A stretch of DNA of 64,000 bases from Paraburkholderia flagellata. Its GTDB lineage: Bacteria > Pseudomonadota > Gammaproteobacteria > Burkholderiales > Burkholderiaceae. The notes below the pieces were generated by a model, which saw only the letters and a list, made by a program, of their open reading frames with translations, ran no database searches and was not told the origin of the DNA. The position numbers and the translations under genes were made by a program. Each line of letters begins with the position of its first letter. Position 1 is the stretch's first letter. Location of the stretch: the NCBI RefSeq assembly GCF_021390645.1, contig NZ_JAJEJT010000004.1, positions 248,001 through 312,000 on the forward strand, written 5' to 3'. Positions 9,721 through 18,921 of this stretch are shown here, piece after piece.

Positions 9721-11045
9721 GCTGGGGCAACGCGGCCTTGCGCGTCGAAATGATAGAGTCCGTCGAGGTAGCCCAGGCCGAACAGCATCAGCACGCTGCT
9801 GTAGTAGCCAGGCGGCGACTTCTGCGCGAGCGTGCGGCTGCGCTCGGCCTGGGCGTTGGCGAGATCATTGCGGCCGAGCGCCGCCAGATACGGCGCAACC
9901 GCGGCCGAAAATCCGCCGTTGCCCTCGTTCGGCCCCGGTGTGCCCGTGGTCGTGTCGACGCGCTCGGGCGGAAAACCCTGTGCGCCGACGAAGTCCGCGA
10001 GCGGCTTGAAGGTGGCGAGCGTGCTCGCGCGCAGCGGGTCGTCGCCCGCGAGCATGCCGGCCCACAGGTACACGCGGATCGCGTTGTACGCGCTTTCGGC
10101 GTGCGTTTGCGCGTCGGGGGCGAAGCCGCCTTTCGCGTGATATTCCACCCAGTCGGGCGAGTAGCCCTTGGGCGCGGTCTCGTTGACGAGTCTCGCCGAG
10201 GAAGCCAGCAGCGCCTTCCATTCGCTCGCCTGCGGCAGCGCGAGCATGAAGCGCCGCATGACCTGGAGAGGCACGTAGCTCGGGTTCAGGCGCCAGCCGT
10301 CCTTGCCGATCGTGAAACCCACCGGCCCGGGCAGCATCGTGCGTCCAAGACCCGGCAGCACGGCGGTTTCCTCGCGCACGATGTTGCGGGCCATCACCGT
10401 GCCGAGCGCTGTGTAGCGGCGCTCGTTCCAGAGGCGCCCGGCTTCGAGCAGCGTGTAGGCAATCCAGAGGTCGGCGTCGCTGGCGGGGTTGCTGTCGATC
10501 ACGCCCCACTGGGGCTCGCCCGCATGCGCGGCGCTGGCCGCCGCAGGAGCGGAAGCGCCCGAAGCGGCGACGGGCTTGCCGTCCTCGCCAACATCGCGCC
10601 GCCCCCAGATCCATGCGGGCAGATGAGAGGCGAGGTCGCCTTGCGCGAGATTGTTTTCGGTCCACGTGAGGACCTTGTCGAAGCTCGCCCGGTCGTTCGC
10701 GACCAGCGCGAAGAAGAGTGCGTAGGACTGCCCTTCGGAAACGGTCACCTGGCGAGGCGTGCTCGCGTCGATCACGCGGCCATCGGCGCTCAGCAGCGTG
10801 CTGCGAAAGGTGGTCCATGCTGGCCACGCGCAGGCGGCAGGGCTGGCGGACTTTGCGGCGTTGGCATTGGCGGCTGGCGCAGCCGCGTGCGCTGCGGCAG
10901 CCGGCATCAGCAGTGTCAGCGCTGCAAGTGGCCCGAGCGGCCCGAGCGGCGCGCAGGCGAGCGCGCCGGCCGCGAGCCAGCGCGTGAGCCTGGGCGCAAG
11001 CCGGGGCGCCAGAGCGGGCGCGAGCGTAGCCAAAACCGGGCGCAT
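9690..11045 (-). CDS. bcsZ: BcsZ, periplasmic endo-1,4-beta-glucanase (GH8)
   Basis: A 451-aa family 8 glycoside hydrolase with an Ala-rich signal peptide ending near AAAAHA. GH8 signatures: TVSEGQSYALFFAL, which carries the general-acid Glu; WTENNLAQGDL; LPAWIWGRR; DADLWIAYTLLEA; and ESAYNAIRVYLWAG. The enzyme trims cellulose in the periplasm and affects fibre assembly and yield. The ATG at 11045 is 2 bp after the bcsB stop. A low-complexity Ala/Gly/Ser insert follows the WGRR motif. Confidence 0.93.
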   Translation of the reverse strand: MRPVLATLAPALAPRLAPRLTRWLAAGALACAPLGPLGPLAALTLLMPAAAAHAAAPAANANAAKSASPAACAWPAWTTFRSTLLSADGRVIDASTPRQVTVSEGQSYALFFALVANDRASFDKVLTWTENNLAQGDLASHLPAWIWGRRDVGEDGKPVAASGASAPAAASAAHAGEPQWGVIDSNPASDADLWIAYTLLEAGRLWNERRYTALGTVMARNIVREETAVLPGLGRTMLPGPVGFTIGKDGWRLNPSYVPLQVMRRFMLALPQASEWKALLASSARLVNETAPKGYSPDWVEYHAKGGFAPDAQTHAESAYNAIRVYLWAGMLAGDDPLRASTLATFKPLADFVGAQGFPPERVDTTTGTPGPNEGNGGFSAAVAPYLAALGRNDLANAQAERSRTLAQKSPPGYYSSVLMLFGLGYLDGLYHFDAQGRVAPAWTSACPTPR

Positions 11046-11047
11046 GG

Positions 11048-13435
11048 TCAGGTCCCGGAGCGGCGGGTGGCCATGCGGCCGAGCGCCCAGAACACGGTGA
11101 GCGCAACGATCAGACCGGCCAGAATGCCCGCGAGCGCCATCAGCGACGGGTAGCGCGAAATATGCACCCAGGCGCGCGCATACCACGGCAGATTGCCGAC
11201 GAAATAACGATCGCCCACGCGCAGACCCTCGACCTGGCCATAGCGCACGAGCGTGAGGTCGCCGTGGATCTGCGAGATCTTGCCGCTGTCCTGGAGGGCG
11301 TCGAGCACGTCGCCGAGCTGCGCCGACGAGGTGGTGGCGAGCGCCACGACGCTCCTGCCCGACTTCAGCGGCGACTCGAAGCCGATCAGCGCCGCCATCG
11401 GTCCACCGAGCGTGACGATCGAGCGTCCCGACGGCGTCGGGTCCTCGTCTTCGGTGCCGCCAAGCCAGCCGGGCCAGCCGGTGCGCTGATCGCGCGTGGT
11501 CACTTCGGTCCTGCCGCGCTCGATGAGAAGCGGCAGGTCTCGGCCCCACTTCTCGAGCAACTGCGCGCCCGAGCCCACGCCGATCACGAGCAGGTCGCGG
11601 TCGCTCACGGTATCCACCTGGCTTGCGGGCACGATCGTCAGGCGCAGCGAGGGCAGGCCGGTCCACTGGCCCATGTGGCCGAGCAGCGTGAGCACGGCTT
11701 CCTGATCCTTCGTGTCCGGCTGGTCCGGAATCACGAGGGCCGTGTCGGAGAGGTCGGCCATGCGCGTGAACGGATAGCCGCTGTTCGCGAAGTAGGCGAG
11801 ATTGGGCAGCGCCGTGTAGTGCGCGAAGCCGCTGAAGTCGACGATCGAGTCGGGATCGACGGCCGCGCGCGCGACATCGGTGGCGGTGGACGTGCACAGC
11901 CCCGTTTTCTGCGAATCGATATGAAACTGGAACTGGAACTGGTTGTCGCTGCCCACGCGGAACGCGGGAATCTCCAGATTGGTCGCGGCACGCGTGTCCG
12001 AGCCCGAGAGCAGTGGCACGTTGATGCGCGCTTCGTCGGACGCGCGCGTGACGGGCCGCAAACGCTGCGAGCGCACGAGCTGATCGTTGATGCTCACGTT
12101 GAGCACCGAGTCGTTCCACGCGGAAGGCGCCGTGTAGCGATAGCGGATGTCGAGCGGCACGTTGCCCCGCGCCCACGCGTAGAGGTCGGCGGGCACGCGC
12201 ATATTCACGCGGATCGCGGGCGGGTTGTAGCCCGACACCTGGAGCTGTTGCGGGTCGGTCACCAGCTCGCGCAACAGCACGGGGCGGTCGGTGGGAACCC
12301 AGTTCGGCGCGTCGTAGGGCTTGCGCTCCGGGCCGAGATCGACGGACTTCACCATCACGCTGCTGCCCGCCATGCCGGCCTGCCCGAGCGCGAGCGCGTA
12401 GGCGGCGCTCTCGAGTTCCTCGGGCGTGCGGCCCGCGAGCACGAGGAGCTTGCGGCCCGACTGCGGATCGGCGGCCGGGTTCGCCATGACCGAGATCGTG
12501 GGGCCCTTGATTTCCGGCACGCTCAGCCCCTCGGGCACCTGGCCCGGCAGCACGAGCGCGATGGCGTTGGCGTCGGGCGGCACTGTGCGCGTGACCGGGA
12601 AGCGCGAGCCGCGATAGCTCGCGAGCGCGCCAAGCCACGACGAGACGACGCCCGCCGCGCGCAGCACGGGCACACCCGCGTTGGCGGCGAGCACGAAAGG
12701 CACGCGCACGAGACGATTATCGTGGCGGTCGAAGAACGGCACGGGCAGGAGCCCGAGGCTATCCGGCAGGACGATGGCCGCCGTGTTGAGCGTGAGCGAC
12801 GTCTCGGGGCTCACGTCGGCCCAGAGGCTCGAGTGATACGCGTCCTCGCAGTGATCGAGCGTGTAGTGCGCGATCATCTGCACGCTGATGCGGTTGTAGT
12901 CGGTGAAGAGGCGCGGATCGAGATCGATCTCGCTCGTCACGAGCTGCCCGGCCGTTTCCTTCACGAGCGGAATCGTCGCGACAACTTCACCGTTCACAAA
13001 CACCCGGAGATGCGAAAGCGACCAGATCAGCGAGGGCGAGTAGGTGTAGACGAGCTTGAGCTTCGCGCCGGTCACCACTTCGTCGGTGCGCACGTCGACG
13101 CTCATGCTGGCGGTGGGATCGAGCCCGCGCAGCGGGATCGGCCCATACGCACCCATCTGGCGCAGCGTGAACGTGCGCGTGCGCGGCTGCCCGAGCGGCG
13201 CCGACGCGGCAGGCTCGGGAATGACGGCGCCAGGTGCCGTCTGGATGACAACGGGCCCGGTCACTGTGGCAGACGCCGCTGCCGGCGCGGCGGCGGGAAC
13301 GTCGCTTGCTGCGGGCGCTGCCGCCCGGGTGGTCTGTGTCGCCGCGATGGCCGATTTGTCCACCGCGAAAAGGCTCGCCCCCAGCAGCAATCCGGCGACG
13401 AGCGCGCCCAGCCCAACTTGAACGGATAGTCGCAT
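11048..13435 (-). CDS. bcsB: BcsB, periplasmic cellulose synthase subunit
   Basis: A 795-aa protein with an N-terminal hydrophobic signal segment (residues ~5-32), an Ala/Pro-rich linker, paired carbohydrate-binding and flavodoxin-like domains, and a C-terminal transmembrane anchor (about residues 762-785, in LAGILAGLIVALTVFWALG). BcsB caps BcsA on the periplasmic side and guides the glucan. The motif around LDHCEDAYHSSLWADV is typical of the family. It is the first gene of this minus-strand operon, unlike the usual bcsA-bcsB order. Confidence 0.94.
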   Translation of the reverse strand: MRLSVQVGLGALVAGLLLGASLFAVDKSAIAATQTTRAAAPAASDVPAAAPAAASATVTGPVVIQTAPGAVIPEPAASAPLGQPRTRTFTLRQMGAYGPIPLRGLDPTASMSVDVRTDEVVTGAKLKLVYTYSPSLIWSLSHLRVFVNGEVVATIPLVKETAGQLVTSEIDLDPRLFTDYNRISVQMIAHYTLDHCEDAYHSSLWADVSPETSLTLNTAAIVLPDSLGLLPVPFFDRHDNRLVRVPFVLAANAGVPVLRAAGVVSSWLGALASYRGSRFPVTRTVPPDANAIALVLPGQVPEGLSVPEIKGPTISVMANPAADPQSGRKLLVLAGRTPEELESAAYALALGQAGMAGSSVMVKSVDLGPERKPYDAPNWVPTDRPVLLRELVTDPQQLQVSGYNPPAIRVNMRVPADLYAWARGNVPLDIRYRYTAPSAWNDSVLNVSINDQLVRSQRLRPVTRASDEARINVPLLSGSDTRAATNLEIPAFRVGSDNQFQFQFHIDSQKTGLCTSTATDVARAAVDPDSIVDFSGFAHYTALPNLAYFANSGYPFTRMADLSDTALVIPDQPDTKDQEAVLTLLGHMGQWTGLPSLRLTIVPASQVDTVSDRDLLVIGVGSGAQLLEKWGRDLPLLIERGRTEVTTRDQRTGWPGWLGGTEDEDPTPSGRSIVTLGGPMAALIGFESPLKSGRSVVALATTSSAQLGDVLDALQDSGKISQIHGDLTLVRYGQVEGLRVGDRYFVGNLPWYARAWVHISRYPSLMALAGILAGLIVALTVFWALGRMATRRSGT

Positions 13436-13873
13436 CGCAACAGCCCTTTGTCTTCTTCGCAGTGGCTGTCTTTATCCTGAAAAGACAGCGACCAAGGATA
13501 TTGGCGGCGTGTTGCCGCCAGTCGTTATCTCGAAACGGCGTCGATGTGGGTGGAGTGTAGCGGAGAGCCGAGGATCGTGCCCTATGAATGCACGTGTTTA
13601 TGCCCGTTGCGTGAAGCGCGCAGATGAAGGGCTGGCGCGGCCTGGCGGCCGATTTGACAGTTGCACGCGTGGGTGGGGCCGGCAGGCTGGAGCGCTTGAC
13701 AATTCCTGAACGCGCAACAAAGGGAGGCGGCGTTGCGAATGCGCAACGCGGGCGCTTGCGTCTCGCGCGAGGAGTCAGCGTTCAAAATCGTTCAATTAAT
13801 CAGGATGCCAAAGTGATGGAGTGCGAGCGAATGCGGTAATCTTGGCCGCGTGATCCAAACGGAGAGTAGCGTG
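13436..13873. promoter_or_regulatory. Divergent intergenic region upstream of bcsB and the O-methyltransferase gene
   Basis: 438 bp without a convincing gene. It must hold the promoter of the bcs operon (leftward) and of the methyltransferase gene (rightward). The only clear structure is the hairpin at 13465-13489, listed separately. Short open frames here show no protein-like composition. Confidence 0.6.
13465..13489 (-). promoter_or_regulatory. Perfect 9-bp inverted repeat in the bcsB leader
   Basis: GCTGTCTTT and AAAGACAGC are separated by 7 nt, 30 bp upstream of the bcsB ATG. It could be an operator or a stem-loop in the mRNA leader. It has no U-tract and so does not look like a plain terminator. 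Confidence 0.45.
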
Positions 13874-14542
13874 ATGAACGAACAAACGTGGCAAGCAGTG
13901 GACAACTGGTTCTGCGATCGGCTGATCGGCCCCGACGACGCGCTCGACGGCGCGCTCGCGGCAAGCGCCAAGGCGGGTCTTCGCGCGATCAACGTCGCGC
14001 CGAATCAGGGCAAGTTTCTGCATCTGCTCGCGCGCATTCAGGGCGCGCGGCGCATCCTCGAAATCGGCACGCTGGGCGGCTATAGCGCGATCTGGCTCGG
14101 GCGCGCGCTGCCCGACGGCGGTGTGATGGTGTCGCTCGAGTTCAGCCCGGAAAACGCCGCCGTTGCGCGGGCGAACATCGCGCGGGCAGGGCTCGATGCG
14201 AAGGTCACGGTCATGACGGGCCTCGCGCTCGAATCGCTCGACGCGCTCATCGCGCAAGGCGAGGCGCCGTTCGACTTCGTGTTTATCGACGCGGACAAGA
14301 GCAACAATCCGATCTACCTCGAACGCGTGCTGAAGCTTTCGCGTCCTGGCACGGTGATCGTGGCCGATAACGTAGTGCGTGAAGGACGCGTGGCCGATGC
14401 TGCGCATCACGAGGACGATGTGGTTGGCTTGCGGCGCTACTTCGACTTGCTGGCCAACGACAAACGGCTGGAGACGACGGCGGTGCAGACGGTGGGAAGC
14501 AAAGGCTGGGATGGGTTCGCGATTACGGTGGTGGGCGGATAA
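13874..14542 (+). CDS. SAM-dependent O-methyltransferase (Methyltransf_3 / catechol-OMT-like)
   Basis: A 222-aa class I methyltransferase. Motif I is ILEIGTLGGYSAIWLG, the acidic SAM-ribose region is VSLEFSPE, and FVFIDADKSN is the metal/substrate segment typical of catechol and caffeoyl-CoA O-methyltransferases. The start at 13874 is preceded by GGAG 9-12 nt upstream; an in-frame GTG at 13850 is less likely. The substrate is unknown. It is a single-gene unit, closed by the terminator at 14580-14612. Confidence 0.85.
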   Translation: MNEQTWQAVDNWFCDRLIGPDDALDGALAASAKAGLRAINVAPNQGKFLHLLARIQGARRILEIGTLGGYSAIWLGRALPDGGVMVSLEFSPENAAVARANIARAGLDAKVTVMTGLALESLDALIAQGEAPFDFVFIDADKSNNPIYLERVLKLSRPGTVIVADNVVREGRVADAAHHEDDVVGLRRYFDLLANDKRLETTAVQTVGSKGWDGFAITVVGG

Positions 14543-14579
14543 CAAACGCGAGTCGCCCATAGACACACTGCGACAACAA

Positions 14580-14612
14580 AAAGGGCTTGGCAGTTGAACT
14601 GCCAGGCCCTTT
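14580..14612. terminator. Bidirectional intrinsic terminator
   Basis: AAAGGGCTTGGCAGTT pairs with AACTGCCAGGCCCTTT (16-bp arms with one G-U), giving an A-tract on one side and a T-tract on the other. It lies between the convergent O-methyltransferase and TonB-receptor genes and can serve both. Confidence 0.88.
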
Positions 14613-14643
14613 GTCCGTGCAACTACACGCGGTCGATTGCCGA

Positions 14644-16875
14644 TCAGAAGTCCGTCGTCATCGAGAACAACACGGTACGCGGCGCACCCATCGTCAGGTA
14701 GCCGCCATTGGTCGACGACCAGTACGCCTTGTTCGCGAGGTTATACACATTGGCGCGGAACGTCGTCGGACGGCCAAACACGTTCGTCGAATAGCGCGCA
14801 CCCAGATCCACCGTGTCCCACGCCTTGATCGACATGGTGTTGGCCGCATCGAAATACTGCGGACCCGTATGCGTCCAGCGCGCCGAAAGCGTGAGGCCTA
14901 GTACCCAGGGCACGTCGTATTCGGCGCCCAGATTGAGCAGGAAACTCGGCACGCCCACCGGCGTTTTGCCGTCGGTCGAACCGCCGTTGGTGTCGAGTTG
15001 CACGGCGTTGATATAGGTTGCGCCCGCAATCAACCGCACGCCCTTGTACACCTCGCCGAACACCGACGCTTCCACGCCGCGATGGCGCTCGTTGCCGTTG
15101 GCCACATAGGCGCCCGCGCTATTGGTGTACGTCTGCGGCTTTTCGAGCTGGAACAGCGCGAGCTGCGCCCCGTACTTGCCGTTGTCGTACTTCGCGCCCA
15201 CTTCATATTGCTTCGTGCGTTCCGGCGCGAGCTGGTCGCCGTAGTTCGTCGTGCCCTGCGGGGCAATGCCGCCGGCCGAGAGCGACTCGCTGCGGTTCGC
15301 GTAGATCGCCACGTTTTCCCACGGCTTGACCACGAGGCCGAAGAGCGGCGTGGTGATCGAGTCGTTGTAGTTTGACGTTTGCAGCAGCGTGGACGACGAG
15401 TAGCCGTTCGACAGAATCTCCTGGTGACGCACGCCCACCGTGAACAGGACACGGTCATGGAAGAAGCCGAGCGTGTCCGAAGCGGAGACGCTGCGCAGCA
15501 GGTTCAGCGCCGTGATCGGCGGGTTGCCGTCCATGCCGGCCTGGTATGCCGTCGCGGGATACGGCACCTGTACGGTGTTGTAGAGGCTCGTCGGGAACGA
15601 ATTGGAGAGGGTCCAGCCCGACTGCGTCTCCACGCGTACGATCGAAGCGCCCGCGGTCACGAAGTGGCTCACCGGACCCGTGTCGAAGTGGCCGCGCACG
15701 CCCGCTTCCGCCGAGGTCGCGCCTTCCTTGCGTATGACGCCGAGGCGTGAGCCTGTCGTATTGGTGGGGTCGGTGTAGTAGGGCGAGAAGTATTCGCCGT
15801 GCTCGTTCGTATGGCGCACGCCGCCCGTCACATAGGCCGTCCAGCCGGGCAGGAAGTCGTACTCGGCGCGCAGGATGCCGACCGTGTCTTCCGCGTCGCT
15901 GTATGCCCACGTCTGCGAGTAGTTGTAGCTTGCCGAGGGTACCGCCGGAATCTCGTCGCCCTCGACGTAGACGACCGGGCGGCCATTCGAGACGTGCTGC
16001 CGCTGATACATGAAGTCGCCTTCGAGGCGCAGCTTCTCGCCGCGCCAGTCGAGCGCCACGGCCGTCTGGTTGTTGCGGCGGTTTTCGCCGTCGATGCTCG
16101 TCTCGCCGTCGCGGTTCGACTGGTTCACGCGAATGCCGAACTGGTCGTTATCGCCGAAGCGGCGGCCCACGTCGATATGCGTGCCGAACTCGCCCGAGGC
16201 GCTGCCTTCGAGCGTCACGCGCGTGAGCGGCTTGTCGTCGGCGCGCTTCAATTGCAGGTTCACGCTGCCGCCAATCGAGCTGCCGTTGGGCGAGGCGCCG
16301 TTCACGAACGCGCTCGCGCCCTTGAAGACGTCCACGCGCTCGAGCGCGGCCGTCTCGACGAGCTGGCGCGGCGTGATGCCGTAGAGGCCGTTGAGCGAGA
16401 CGTCGTCGCTGTCGAGTGTGAAGCCGCGAATGACGTAGACCTCCTGGAAGTTGCCGTAGCCATAGGCCGTGCGCACAGCAGGATCGTTCGAAAGCACGTC
16501 GCCAATCGTGCGCGCCTGCTGGTCTTCGATCAGCTTCGCGGTGTACGTCGCCATGCTGAACGGCATGTCGATGTTCTTCTGCGAGCCGAATACGCCGAAG
16601 TCGCCGCCGCGCGCCACCTGGCCGCCGCCGAAGGTCGGCTGCAGGTCGCCCGGCAACGCTTCCTGGGTCGCTTGCACTTTCACGGCGGGCAGCGTGGCGT
16701 TGTTTGCGTCACCGGTTGCGGCGGCGCCGCTCGCTGCGGTAGGCGTCGCGGCAGCTTGCGCGAACGCCGCGGCCGGCAGGCTGAAGGCGATGGCGATGGC
16801 GGCGAGGATCGCAGTGCGGGAAGTCGGGAGGCGCGAAGGCAAGTTGAAAGGCGAGTGCAAACGTGATGCGGACAT
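14644..16875 (-). CDS. TonB-dependent siderophore receptor
   Basis: A 743-aa outer-membrane receptor. The chosen ATG gives an ordinary signal peptide (MSASRLHSP... to AAAFAQ). A plug domain follows (IGDVLSNDPAVRTAYGYGNFQEVYVIRG; VFKGASAFVNG), then a 22-strand barrel ending in aromatic F (FSMTTDF). The plug phrases fit the ferrichrome/pyoverdine-type receptor family. The ligand cannot be told from sequence. A Fur-box-like site lies about 150 bp upstream, consistent with iron repression. No siderophore genes are next to it. Confidence 0.9.
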   Translation of the reverse strand: MSASRLHSPFNLPSRLPTSRTAILAAIAIAFSLPAAAFAQAAATPTAASGAAATGDANNATLPAVKVQATQEALPGDLQPTFGGGQVARGGDFGVFGSQKNIDMPFSMATYTAKLIEDQQARTIGDVLSNDPAVRTAYGYGNFQEVYVIRGFTLDSDDVSLNGLYGITPRQLVETAALERVDVFKGASAFVNGASPNGSSIGGSVNLQLKRADDKPLTRVTLEGSASGEFGTHIDVGRRFGDNDQFGIRVNQSNRDGETSIDGENRRNNQTAVALDWRGEKLRLEGDFMYQRQHVSNGRPVVYVEGDEIPAVPSASYNYSQTWAYSDAEDTVGILRAEYDFLPGWTAYVTGGVRHTNEHGEYFSPYYTDPTNTTGSRLGVIRKEGATSAEAGVRGHFDTGPVSHFVTAGASIVRVETQSGWTLSNSFPTSLYNTVQVPYPATAYQAGMDGNPPITALNLLRSVSASDTLGFFHDRVLFTVGVRHQEILSNGYSSSTLLQTSNYNDSITTPLFGLVVKPWENVAIYANRSESLSAGGIAPQGTTNYGDQLAPERTKQYEVGAKYDNGKYGAQLALFQLEKPQTYTNSAGAYVANGNERHRGVEASVFGEVYKGVRLIAGATYINAVQLDTNGGSTDGKTPVGVPSFLLNLGAEYDVPWVLGLTLSARWTHTGPQYFDAANTMSIKAWDTVDLGARYSTNVFGRPTTFRANVYNLANKAYWSSTNGGYLTMGAPRTVLFSMTTDF

Positions 16876-17369
16876 AAAAAGGGTTCGTAGCAAGGTAGCG
16901 CTGGCGCCCCGTGATGCCTTGGTGCTGTGCTCAGGCTCCGGGCGAATGGTTATGCTTTGCCGGTCAGACAGGGCTCGCAGAGCTGGCCCCATGAGCGGAC
17001 CGGAAAAGTATGCGGATTGTATTGCAAATGAGAATGCTTGTTATTTAAATATTGCTATCAATAGGTGTATTCAGCGTTTACACAACAATTTCAGCGTCAG
17101 GCATTCGATGTGGGCGCAACGAAAGGCTCGAAAATTCGGGGTCGAAAGACTTAAGCGCGCGCCTTCACACAACGTTGCGCGCTCAACCAATGCGCCACGT
17201 GGCGCTTACCGCTGCATTGGCGAAACATGGGCCGGGCCGTTCGCGCGACGGCTTCTATGTGGCACCGATAAGCAGATTCGATGCCTTTAGGCAGTCCTTT
17301 CGGTGGTTCACGAGGCGTGCCCAAACCTACAATGGGGCTTCGTGACGATCGACGTCTGGTGAACCGGAA
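16876..17369. promoter_or_regulatory. Divergent intergenic region, TonB receptor / 4-oxalomesaconate hydratase
   Basis: 494 bp with no convincing gene. It contains the Fur-box-like site at 17023-17042 next to a short AT-rich tract (17041-17060), which would suit the leftward receptor promoter. Nothing specific could be assigned to the rightward catabolic promoter. Confidence 0.5.
17023..17042 (-). promoter_or_regulatory. Fur-box-like operator
   Basis: The site reads TGCAAATGAGAATGCTTGTT on the plus strand. It contains the AATGAGAATG core seen in beta-proteobacterial Fur sites and overlaps an AT-rich tract 150 bp upstream of a siderophore-type receptor. Match to the 19-bp consensus is partial. 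Confidence 0.5.
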
Positions 17370-18101
17370 ATGACTGAAAAATCGATGCTCGTAGTGAGCG
17401 CACACAGCGCGGATTTCGTATGGCGCGCGGGTGGCGCGATAGCCCTGCACAAGAAGAATGGCTATCGCGTGAAAGTGGTGTGCCTCTCGTTTGGCGAGCG
17501 CGGCGAGTCTGCGAAGCTCTGGCGCAAGGGCGCCGACATGACCATCGAGAAAGTAAAGTCCGCGCGCCGCGAAGAGGCGCTCGCCGCTGCCGAGATCCTG
17601 GGCGCGGAATGCGAGTTCTTCGATCTGGGCGACTATCCGCTGCGCGTTTCGGACGAAGCGCTCCTGCGTCTCGTCGACGTCTATCGTGACGTGCAACCGG
17701 CCTTCGTGCTGAGCCACTCGCAGAAGGATCCGTACAACTTCGATCACCCGCTCGCCATGCACGTGGCGCAGGAAGCGCGCATCATCGCGCAGGCCGAAGG
17801 ACACAATCCGGGGCAGAAGATCGTCGGCGCGCCGCCGGTCTACGCGTTCGAACCGCACCAGACCGAGCAGTGCGAGTGGATTCCGAACACCTTCCTCGAC
17901 ATCACCGAAGTGTGGGACGTGAAGCGCCGCGCCATTGAATGCATGGCGGGCCAGGAACATCTTTGGGAGTACTACACGCGTGTCGCGCAGCAGCGCGGCG
18001 TGCAGGCCAAGCGCAACATCGGCATTACGGCGAAGCGCGACATTCAATACGCGGAAGGCTATATGCGCCTGACGCCCGCAGTGGTGGGAGATCTGTCATG
18101 A
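17370..18101 (+). CDS. galB: 4-oxalomesaconate hydratase, PIG-L family (GalB type)
   Basis: A 243-aa Zn-dependent PIG-L/LmbE-fold protein. The AHxDD motif is present as [13 protein letters not shown], and the second metal site as FDHPLAMH. GalB-type members of this family hydrate 4-oxalomesaconate to 4-carboxy-4-hydroxy-2-oxoadipate in gallate and protocatechuate meta-cleavage. The next gene encodes the matching aldolase and overlaps by 4 bp, and the ring-cleaving LigAB genes are 5 kb away, so the hydratase call is much likelier than a sugar deacetylase. Confidence 0.83.
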   Translation: MTEKSMLVVSAHSADFVWRAGGAIALHKKNGYRVKVVCLSFGERGESAKLWRKGADMTIEKVKSARREEALAAAEILGAECEFFDLGDYPLRVSDEALLRLVDVYRDVQPAFVLSHSQKDPYNFDHPLAMHVAQEARIIAQAEGHNPGQKIVGAPPVYAFEPHQTEQCEWIPNTFLDITEVWDVKRRAIECMAGQEHLWEYYTRVAQQRGVQAKRNIGITAKRDIQYAEGYMRLTPAVVGDLS

Positions 18102-18793
18102 AACGCGGTGTAGTCGTCACCCAGATTCCGCGCGCCGACGCGCGCCACATCGAAATCCTCAAGGAAGCCGGCACGGCCACCGTGCACGAGGCGCAAAGCC
18201 GCCTCGGCCTGCTCGCCACGTATTTGCGGCCGATTTATTCGGGCGCCGCGATTGCTGGCTCGGCCGTGACCGTGCTCATGCCGCCCTCGGACAACTGGAT
18301 GCTGCACGTGGCCGTCGAGCAGTGCCGCGAGGGCGACGTGCTCGTGGCCGCGCCCACATCGCCCTGCGAAGATGGCTACTTCGGCGAATTGCTCGCGACC
18401 TCGCTTGCGGCGCGCGGCGTGCGCGGGCTCATCATCGACGCGGGTTGTCGCGACGTGCGCGCATTGAAGGCGATGGACTTTCCGGTGTGGTCGAAGGCCG
18501 TTTCGGCGCAAGGTACGGTGAAGGAAACGCTTGGCTCGGTGAACGTGCCGGTGGTGTGCGCGCAGCAGATCGTGCATCCGGGAGACGTGATCGTCGCCGA
18601 TGACGACGGCGTGGTCGTGGTGCCGTTCGCCACGGTTGCGAAGGTCGTGGAAGCGACCCAGGCGCGTCTCGCCAAGGAAGAAAAAACGCGCGCGGTGCTC
18701 GCGAGCGGCACGCTCGGTCTCGACTATTACGGCATGCGCGAGCGCCTGGCCGAAAAGGGCTTGCGCTACGTCGACACGCCGGCAGACGCTTGA
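18098..18793 (+). CDS. ligK: 4-carboxy-4-hydroxy-2-oxoadipate (CHA/HMG) aldolase
   Basis: A 231-aa RraA-fold class II aldolase (LigK/GalC/ProA type) that splits CHA into pyruvate and oxaloacetate. Visible are the family phrases [14 protein letters not shown], with the metal/substrate-binding Arg-Asp pair, and [17 protein letters not shown]. The ATG overlaps the hydratase stop (ATGA). A strong terminator follows at 18845-18871, so this is a two-gene unit for the last steps of the pathway. Confidence 0.88.
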   Translation: MKRGVVVTQIPRADARHIEILKEAGTATVHEAQSRLGLLATYLRPIYSGAAIAGSAVTVLMPPSDNWMLHVAVEQCREGDVLVAAPTSPCEDGYFGELLATSLAARGVRGLIIDAGCRDVRALKAMDFPVWSKAVSAQGTVKETLGSVNVPVVCAQQIVHPGDVIVADDDGVVVVPFATVAKVVEATQARLAKEEKTRAVLASGTLGLDYYGMRERLAEKGLRYVDTPADA

Positions 18794-18844
18794 GTCCGCT
18801 GCGTTCGTCAACAGTCACGACGCACCGCACCCCAGCAAGAACGA

Positions 18845-18871
18845 AAACGAGCGCCTCAAGGGCGCTCGTTT
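18845..18871. terminator. Intrinsic terminator
   Basis: AAACGAGCGCC and GGCGCTCGTTT form 11-bp arms around a 5-nt loop. It lies between the rightward aldolase gene and the leftward aminotransferase gene and is A/T flanked on both sides, so it may work both ways. Confidence 0.85.
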
Positions 18872-18921
18872 CACTTCATGACTTCGCGAGGCATTGCGTC
18901 ATGCGCCGCAGGAAAAGCGCA

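Noticed and set aside
17370..18101. Annotation of the PIG-L protein as an N-acetylglucosamine deacetylase
   Set aside because: Its [12 protein letters not shown] motif, the overlap with the CHA aldolase gene and nearby ligAB fit 4-oxalomesaconate hydratase much better.
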